Positions 58,987 to 64,000 of a stretch of DNA of 64,000 bases are shown here, in pieces. The notes beneath the pieces are model-generated. The model was given only the letters and a program-made list of their open reading frames with translations. It searched no databases and was not told the origin of the DNA. Within the stretch, counting starts at the first letter, position 1, and every line of letters begins with the position of its first letter. The position numbers were made by a program, and so were the translations under genes. This stretch comes from Streptomyces spinoverrucosus (GTDB lineage Bacteria > Actinomycetota > Actinomycetes > Streptomycetales > Streptomycetaceae): contig NZ_BJND01000019.1 of NCBI RefSeq assembly GCF_006539505.1, positions 62,001 to 126,000 of the forward strand, given 5' to 3'.

Positions 58987-60467
58987 TAGTCGCGGACCGG
59001 TACGCGCTCCGCTTCCGTCTCCTTCACCATGGACTGGGTGACCACAACGGTCTGCTGCGCACGCTTCGTGCGTAGTCCCGACAGCGCGATCAGCAGGCCG
59101 GCGACGGCGATTCCCGTCACCACGATCAGGCCCGGCCGGTAGCTGTCGAGGACGGCCTGCGGGGTGGCGTCCTCAGGGGTGCCCGCGGTCACCACCGCCG
59201 TCACCACGGCGAGGAAGATCGCGCCGCCGACCTGCACGGACGTGTTGAGCAGGCCGGAGACCATGCCCTGCTCGTGGTCGTCGACGCCGTTGGTGGCCTG
59301 GATGTTGAGCGACGGGAACACCAGCGCGCAGGCCGCGCCGATCAGCAGCATGCTGGGCAGGATCGCGGCCGCGTAGACCGGGTCGAGGTCGACGCCGAGG
59401 AACAGCGCGTAGCCGACGACCATCAGCGCGAAGCCCACCGCGAGCAGGCGCTGGGTGCCGAACCGGTCCACGATCGAGCCCACGCTCGTCGACGACAGCG
59501 CCACCAGCGCGCCCGCCGGCAGGAACGCGAGCGCCGTGTGCAGCGCCGACCAGCCGAGCAGGGACTGCATGTACAGCGTGACCAGGAACTGGAAGCCGAC
59601 GTACGAGCCGAAGAAGGTCATCGCGCCGAGCTGGGCGCGGATCTGGGTGCCCGAACGCAGCACACCGAGCCGGACCAGCGGCCCGGGCGAGCGGCGCTCG
59701 ACCACGACGAAGACGGTGAGCAGCACGGCGACGGCGAGGAACGACAGCAGCGTGCGGGCGGAGGCCCAGCCGACTACCGGCGCCTGCACGACGGTGAAGA
59801 CCAGCAGCAGCATCGAGGCGGTGCCGATGACGGCGCCGGGGATGTCATAGCCGTTGTGGTCGCGTTCACGGGCGCTGCGCGGCAGCAGCTTCAGGCCCGC
59901 GATCAGGGCTATCAGGGCGATCGGCGCGGGCAGCAGCATGGTCAGCCGCCAACTGGCCTCGGTGAGCAGGCCGGACAGCACCAGGCCCATCGAGAAGCCG
60001 GTGGCGGCGCAGGTGGTGTAGATGGCCAGGGCGCGGTTGCGCAGCGGACCCTCGGGGAACGTGGTCGTGATGATCGACAGGCCGGCGGGGGCCGTGAAGG
60101 CCGCGCTCAGGCCCTTGATGAAGCGGCTGGCGATCAGCAGCGGGCCGGAGTCGACCAAGCCGCCGAGCAGCGAGGCGAGAGCGAACACACCCAGGGCCAC
60201 CAGGAAGACCTGGCGCCGGCCGAGCAGGTCGGCGGTGCGGCCGCCGAGGAGGAGCAGGCCGCCGTAGCCCAGGATGTAGCCGCTGACGACCCACTGCAGG
60301 GCCGAGGTGGACAGGCCGAGGTCGGAGCCGATGGACGGCAGGGCGACGCCGACCATCGAGACGTCCAGCGCGTCGAGGAACATCGCGGCGCAGAGCACCA
60401 GCAGGGTGCCCCACAGCCGGGGGGTCCAGCGTCCCTCGGACGCCGAGGTGGTGAGCGGAGAGGTCAT
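58986..60467 (-). CDS. MFS drug exporter, DHA2 (14-helix) type
   Basis: 493 residues from the ATG at 60467. About 14 helices: LLVLCAAMFLDALDVSMVGV (motif D/C region), SGYILGYGGLLLLGGRTADL with GRRQVF (motif A), and TAPAGLSIITTTFPEGPLRN. This is the EmrB/QacA-like drug:proton antiporter group. A MarR-type regulator is divergent, with a 27-bp palindrome between them, so it is probably induced by a toxic compound. The stop codon TAG lies exactly at the junction with the MITE, so the insertion may have changed the original C-terminus or landed at the stop. Confidence 0.9.
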   Translation of the reverse strand: MTSPLTTSASEGRWTPRLWGTLLVLCAAMFLDALDVSMVGVALPSIGSDLGLSTSALQWVVSGYILGYGGLLLLGGRTADLLGRRQVFLVALGVFALASLLGGLVDSGPLLIASRFIKGLSAAFTAPAGLSIITTTFPEGPLRNRALAIYTTCAATGFSMGLVLSGLLTEASWRLTMLLPAPIALIALIAGLKLLPRSARERDHNGYDIPGAVIGTASMLLLVFTVVQAPVVGWASARTLLSFLAVAVLLTVFVVVERRSPGPLVRLGVLRSGTQIRAQLGAMTFFGSYVGFQFLVTLYMQSLLGWSALHTALAFLPAGALVALSSTSVGSIVDRFGTQRLLAVGFALMVVGYALFLGVDLDPVYAAAILPSMLLIGAACALVFPSLNIQATNGVDDHEQGMVSGLLNTSVQVGGAIFLAVVTAVVTAGTPEDATPQAVLDSYRPGLIVVTGIAVAGLLIALSGLRTKRAQQTVVVTQSMVKETEAERVPVRD

Positions 60468-60482
60468 GACACCGAACACTAC

Positions 60483-60509
60483 ATGCGCATGCATCCAATG
60501 CAAGCGCAT
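60483..60509. promoter_or_regulatory. operator between MFS and MarR genes
   Basis: ATGCGCATGCA-TCCAA-TGCAAGCGCAT has 11-bp arms matching at ten positions. On the minus strand TTGCAT and TAGTGT, spaced by 16 bases, form a promoter for the MFS gene that this palindrome covers. Likely bound by the MarR protein encoded at 60554. Confidence 0.65.
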
Positions 60510-60553
60510 TTAATGCTGAGGCAATAAATTCACTTCTCTGCTACGGTGCCGTC

Positions 60554-60949
60554 ATGGCGGCGAAAAAGGCCGAGCAGGCGCTTGTTGACCAGTGGCGGGA
60601 CATCCTGGCCCTGCACGCGCGCACGCAGTGCGAGATAGACCGCGCACTGCACCAACACGGCCTGTGCGCCAGCGACTTCGAGGTACTCGACGTGCTCGCC
60701 TCCGGCCCCGCGCCCGACACCGGCGCCTGCTCCCTGCGCGTCCAGGAGATCTCCGAGCGGGTCCACCTCAGCCAGAGCGCGCTGTCCCGGCTGGTCGCCC
60801 GGCTGGAGAAGGACGGGCTCCTGGAACGCACCATGTGCCCCGAGGACCGGCGCGGCGTCCGGGTGGCGCTCACGGCGAAGGGACGCGCCCTGCACGGCGC
60901 GGTGCTGCCGGTGCAGCGGGCGGTGCTGACCCGGATGCTGACGGACTGA
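60554..60949 (+). CDS. MarR-family regulator of the MFS exporter
   Basis: 131 residues from the ATG at 60554, with no Shine-Dalgarno and a TACGGT element six bases before it, so probably leaderless. The HTH and wing are VQEISERVHLSQSALSRLVA, LEKDGLLERTMCPEDRRG and VRVALTAKGRAL. It has four cysteines (in RTQCEIDR, GLCASDFE, GACSLRV and TMCPEDRR), unusual for a MarR of this size and consistent with, though not proof of, thiol-based sensing. It is divergent from the MFS gene and the shared palindrome lies between. Confidence 0.9.
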   Translation: MAAKKAEQALVDQWRDILALHARTQCEIDRALHQHGLCASDFEVLDVLASGPAPDTGACSLRVQEISERVHLSQSALSRLVARLEKDGLLERTMCPEDRRGVRVALTAKGRALHGAVLPVQRAVLTRMLTD

Positions 60950-60970
60950 CCCACGCCACGGGGCCGGACG

Positions 60971-61711
60971 TCAGCGCCAGACGATGCCGGACTTCTCGCG
61001 CCACAGGTCGGCCGGCGCGCTGTCCCCACCGACCTCGGGAAACGGCAGCCGGTTCCAGAGCGAGAGATACAGCCGTACGGCCGGTCCGCTGATTTCGCAG
61101 TCGGCGGCACCGGCGTCGTCCCGCTCCGTCACCGGCGGTTGCGCGGACAGCCGTACGGTCCACACCGCGTCGTCCGCGTCGGTCGCCCGCACCCGCAGCA
61201 CCCGGGGCTCCTCCGTGCGCACGGCGCTCTTGGGGCGGGCGTGGAAGCCGCGCAGCAGTTCGTCGATGCCGTCCACCGCGAACTCGCGGGCAATCTCCGC
61301 GCTCGTACCGCCGCGCGCCGCCTCGGCGTCGAAGCGGTGCACGGTCGTCTCGTGCGCCTGCCGCCGCGCCCAGGAGGCCAGCGAGGAGGGGGCGGGCAGC
61401 ACCTGCCAGCACTGGACGTCGGGCGGGGCGGCGTAGAGGGTGTCGACGAGCCGGCGGTGCCCCTCCCGGTACCAGGTCAGCAGGTCGTCGCCGTCCAGGT
61501 CGGGCAGTTCGCCTCCGGGCTGGTACGAGGTCCGCGCCTCGGCGACGAAGGCGGTCGCCCAGCGGTGCACCATGCCCGTGTGCCGCAGCAGGTCCCTGAC
61601 CTGCCAGTCCGGGCAGGTCGGCACCTTGGCACCGGTCCCGGCCTCGGCGGCGGCCGCGGCGAGCAACCGGCCCTCGCGGTCCAGGGTGTTGATGAAGTCG
61701 GCGATCTCCAT
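60971..61711 (-). CDS. maleylpyruvate-isomerase family mycothiol-dependent protein
   Basis: 246 residues. The N-terminal DinB-like helix bundle (about 1-150) has KVPTCPDWQVRDLLRHTGMV, with the His ligand after PDW, and WARRQAHETTVHRFDAEAAR carrying the other metal-binding His and Glu. The C-terminal MDMPI-type domain runs from about 165 (VRATDADDAVWTVRLS, SGPAVRLYLSLWNRLPF). This family uses mycothiol, the actinobacterial thiol. The substrate is not known. It is convergent with the MarR gene, 21 bases away. Confidence 0.88.
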   Translation of the reverse strand: MEIADFINTLDREGRLLAAAAAEAGTGAKVPTCPDWQVRDLLRHTGMVHRWATAFVAEARTSYQPGGELPDLDGDDLLTWYREGHRRLVDTLYAAPPDVQCWQVLPAPSSLASWARRQAHETTVHRFDAEAARGGTSAEIAREFAVDGIDELLRGFHARPKSAVRTEEPRVLRVRATDADDAVWTVRLSAQPPVTERDDAGAADCEISGPAVRLYLSLWNRLPFPEVGGDSAPADLWREKSGIVWR

Positions 61712-61768
61712 GTGCGTGAGTCTGCCGCATGGAGTGCGGTCGAGGGGGAGTGTCTTTCCTCAATACGG

Positions 61769-61809
61769 GCAATGCCGGACGGGCTGGTCGGCCGCCCGTC
61801 CGGCATTGC
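61769..61809 (-). terminator. strong stem-loop after the ricin-type lectin gene
   Basis: GCAATGCCGGACGGGC and GCCCGTCCGGCATTGC form a perfect 16-bp stem with a 9-base loop, 12 bases after the stop of the lectin gene and 57 bases upstream of the next gene's start. It would terminate the lectin transcript reading leftward. Confidence 0.88.
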
Positions 61810-61821
61810 GTGGGAGCTGCG

Positions 61822-62331
61822 TCAGATCCGGTCGATCGACCACCAGACCTTGGCGATGTTGGAGTCGGGCTCCAGGACGACGACCTCGTTCAGTCCCGCG
61901 CCGTAGTACGGCGTCATGACCTGGCGGGAGCTGACGTTGGTGAGCTTGTACAGGCCGGCCCGCTGCTCCAGGGTCCACTGGAACTCAGGGGTGTGGTTGC
62001 ACGTGCCCTGGGTCAGATACGTCTTGCCGTAGTACGGCCCCCCGGGCTTGAGGCACTTGCCGGTCTTGGTGTTGCGGATGAGGTAGCCGTCGTAGGAACC
62101 CTCGAAGTTCCACTGGTCGCCGCCGTACGTGTAGGCCGCGTTCCAGGCGTACATGTAGATGCCGTCGGCGGAGCTGTTGCCGTAGCCCTGCGGCAACAGG
62201 CTGCCGCCGGTGGCGTTGTTGAGCACCCGGTACGTCGGGTCTGCCGCGTTGGCGGCCGAGACGGTCACTCCGCCCAGGAGGACGGAGAGCAGGCCGAGGA
62301 GGATGCTCAGCCGGGTGAGGACGCGCTGCAT
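61822..62331 (-). CDS. secreted ricin-type beta-trefoil lectin-like protein
   Basis: 169 residues. A signal peptide (RLSILLGLLSVLLGGVTVSA then ANA) is followed by a single trefoil-like domain with the QxW-type elements GDQWNFEG and EFQWTLEQ, TYRVLNNATGGSLLPQG, NTKTGKCLKPGGPYYGKTY, and YKLTNVSSRQVMTP. Such domains bind carbohydrate. There is no catalytic module attached, so it may act as a free lectin or a surface adhesin. It forms its own transcription unit, closed by the hairpin at 61769-61809. Confidence 0.82.
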   Translation of the reverse strand: MQRVLTRLSILLGLLSVLLGGVTVSAANAADPTYRVLNNATGGSLLPQGYGNSSADGIYMYAWNAAYTYGGDQWNFEGSYDGYLIRNTKTGKCLKPGGPYYGKTYLTQGTCNHTPEFQWTLEQRAGLYKLTNVSSRQVMTPYYGAGLNEVVVLEPDSNIAKVWWSIDRI

Positions 62332-62569
62332 GAAGAGCCCCTTCTGCTGGTTCTTCCCGATGCGCTCGCGCCCACCTGCGCCGGGCGCGACACGCCAGAT
62401 GAACGTAGCGAAGAGGTAACGATTCGCCGGATTTGCCTCTGATTTTTCATACCATCAGGTGCTTTCCACCTTTTAAACAAGGATCGGGATCCCGCCCGAC
62501 CACCGGGTGAATGATCGAATCGAGGGTGTGGTTAGCATATGAGCGCCACCTAGCTCGAAAGATAGGCCC

Positions 62570-64000
62570 GTGACTGTCAACGACGACTCGTTCACCAACT
62601 GGAAGAACCGCGAGGAGATCGCGGAGTCGATGATTCCGATCATCGGGAAGCTGCACCGCGAGCGGGACGTCACCGTCCTGCTGCACAGCCGCTCCTTGGT
62701 GAACAAGTCGGTCATCAGCATCCTCAAAGCCCACCGCTTCGCCCGCCAGATCGCCGGCGCCGAGCTCTCGGTCACCGAGACGATGCCGTTCCTGCAGGCG
62801 CTCACCACCCTCGACCTCGGCCCCTCCCAGATCGACATCGGCATGCTCGCCGCCACGCACCTGGCCGACGACCGCGGCCTGAGCGTCGAGGAGTTCACCG
62901 CCGAGGCCGTCGCCGGTGCCACCGGCGCCAACAGGATCGAGCGCCGCGAGCCGCGTGACGTCGTCCTCTACGGCTTCGGCCGCATCGGCCGCCTGGTCGC
63001 CCGTCTGCTGATCGAGAAGGCCGGGTCCGGCAACGGCCTGCGGCTGCGCGCCATCGTCGTGCGGGGCGGCGGTGAGCAGGACATCGTGAAGCGCGCCTCG
63101 CTGCTGCGCCGCGACTCCATCCACGGCCAGTTCCAGGGCACGATCACCGTCGACGAGGCGAACAGCACGATCATCGCCAACGGCAACGAGATCAAGGTGA
63201 TCTACTCCGACGACCCGACGTCGGTGGACTACACGGCGTACGGCATCAAGGACGCCATCCTCATCGACAACACCGGCAAGTGGCGCGACCGCGAGGGCCT
63301 GTCCAGGCACCTCCAGCCGGGCATCGCCAAGGTTGTGCTGACCGCCCCCGGCAAGGGCGACGTCCCCAACATCGTGCACGGCGTCAACCACGACACCCTC
63401 AAGCCGGACGAGAACATCCTGTCCTGCGCGTCCTGCACCACCAACGCGATCGTCCCGCCGCTGAAGGCGATGGACGACGAGTTCGGCGTGCTGCGCGGCC
63501 ACGTGGAGACCGTCCACTCGTTCACCAACGACCAGAACCTGCTGGACAACTACCACAAGGCCGACCGCCGGGGCCGCTCCGCGCCGCTCAACATGGTCAT
63601 CACCGAGACCGGCGCCGCCTCCGCCGTCGCCAAGGCGCTGCCCGACCTCAAGGCGAAGATCACCGGCAGCTCGATCCGCGTCCCCGTGCCGGACGTCTCG
63701 ATCGCGATCCTCAACCTCCAACTCGCCCGCGAGACCACCCGCGAGGAGGTCCTCGACCACCTCCGCGAGGTGTCGCTGACCTCGCCGCTCAAGCGCCAGA
63801 TCGACTTCATCACCGCCCCCGACGCGGTCTCCAGCGACTTCATCGGCTCGCGCCACGCCTCGATCGTCGACGCCGGCGCCACCAAGGTCGAGGGCGACAA
63901 CGCGATCCTCTACCTCTGGTACGACAACGAGTTCGGCTACTCCTGCCAGGTCGTCCGCGTCGTCCAGTACGTCTCCGGGGTCGAGTACCCGACCTATCCG
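62570..64000 (+). CDS. gap: long-form glyceraldehyde-3-phosphate dehydrogenase (3' end cut by window)
   Basis: 477 codons from a GTG to the window end; no stop is reached, and the intact form should be only slightly longer. Residues 1-125 are a helical N-terminal extension absent from standard GapA. The Rossmann motif LYGFGRIGRLVARLL starts at 133, the nucleophile is Cys289 in SCASCTTNAIVPP, followed by VETVHSFTNDQNLLDNYHKA and the C-terminal LWYDNEFGYSCQVV. The usual NAD-selecting Asp after the second strand is replaced (LRAIVVRGGGEQ), so NADP use or dual use is possible (inference). The protein carries out the oxidative phosphorylation of glyceraldehyde-3-phosphate or its reverse. The last residues are missing from this window. 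Confidence 0.92.
   Translation, partial: MTVNDDSFTNWKNREEIAESMIPIIGKLHRERDVTVLLHSRSLVNKSVISILKAHRFARQIAGAELSVTETMPFLQALTTLDLGPSQIDIGMLAATHLADDRGLSVEEFTAEAVAGATGANRIERREPRDVVLYGFGRIGRLVARLLIEKAGSGNGLRLRAIVVRGGGEQDIVKRASLLRRDSIHGQFQGTITVDEANSTIIANGNEIKVIYSDDPTSVDYTAYGIKDAILIDNTGKWRDREGLSRHLQPGIAKVVLTAPGKGDVPNIVHGVNHDTLKPDENILSCASCTTNAIVPPLKAMDDEFGVLRGHVETVHSFTNDQNLLDNYHKADRRGRSAPLNMVITETGAASAVAKALPDLKAKITGSSIRVPVPDVSIAILNLQLARETTREEVLDHLREVSLTSPLKRQIDFITAPDAVSSDFIGSRHASIVDAGATKVEGDNAILYLWYDNEFGYSCQVVRVVQYVSGVEYPTYP

Overview
The window is chromosomal DNA of a Streptomyces or very close relative. Signs are the very high GC content with strong third-position GC, frequent GTG starts, several apparently leaderless promoters, a SARP regulator, a mycothiol-dependent-type enzyme, a CebR-like operator, and many families typical of Streptomyces (DUF305, LVIVD, DUF4395, DUF5134, and probably DUF6214, DUF6332, DUF6421 and DUF6986). 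No rRNA, tRNA, CRISPR array, phage block or full transposase was seen. Families were named by reading the proteins, without database searches.

Layout. 1-2.5 kb: plant-polymer degradation. A PL3 pectate lyase (cut by the window edge) sits behind the deleted remains of a second pectate lyase, both facing away from a secreted CE1-type esterase with a cellulose-binding module. The gap between them carries a clear promoter with an operator in its spacer and a CebR-like box. 2.7-7.5 kb: a small basic membrane protein and a large CtpI-like P-type ATPase, followed by a block of degenerate tandem repeats. 8-13 kb: old-yellow-enzyme reductase with divergent ArsR regulator, a nucleobase permease, and a ferredoxin reductase. 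13-18.3 kb: DUF305/LVIVD divergent pair, TetR, HAD, PAP2 and DUF5134 proteins. 18.4-21.3 kb: FUSC exporter translationally coupled to a MarR regulator that carries about 29 hexapeptide repeats. 21.3-26 kb: aldo/keto reductase, two VOC proteins, two GNAT proteins, a glycerophosphodiesterase. 26.2-29.5 kb: tightly packed DUF6421/SDR/threonine-aldolase operon. 29.6-35 kb: transglutaminase-like protein, acyltransferase, a damaged DUF4395 gene and a shortened thioredoxin, a cysteine-containing leader peptide ahead of flavin reductase, and etfBA with a strong terminator. 35-44 kb: secreted endo/exonuclease-phosphatase, HpcH/HpaI-like enzyme behind an AllR-like box, Ser/Thr kinase, LacI/ROK sugar module, small secreted protein, P-loop kinase-Nudix fusion. 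44.2-51.8 kb: complete five-gene dipeptide/oligopeptide ABC importer next to a convergent M20 dipeptidase. 52-60.9 kb: geranylgeranyl-reductase-like flavoprotein, SARP divergent from an MMPL exporter, a two-component system, a 184-bp MITE whose edge coincides with the stop codon of an MFS exporter, and the divergent MarR of that exporter. 61-64 kb: maleylpyruvate-isomerase-family protein, secreted ricin-type lectin, and a long-form glyceraldehyde-3-phosphate dehydrogenase running off the end.

How genes work together. Most of the window is small self-contained modules: a regulator beside its target with a palindrome between (ArsR/OYE, TetR autoregulation, MarR/FUSC, LacI/ROK, MarR/MFS), nutrient acquisition (pectin and xylan breakdown, peptide import followed by dipeptide hydrolysis, nucleobase import), and electron-transfer/redox housekeeping (flavin reductase, thioredoxin, ETF). 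Four convergent gene pairs overlap at their 3' ends. The least explained items are the hexapeptide-repeat MarR protein, the DUF6421 protein with a gluzincin-like HDxxH...E pattern, the kinase-Nudix fusion, and the paired N-terminal losses in the divergent DUF4395/thioredoxin genes.
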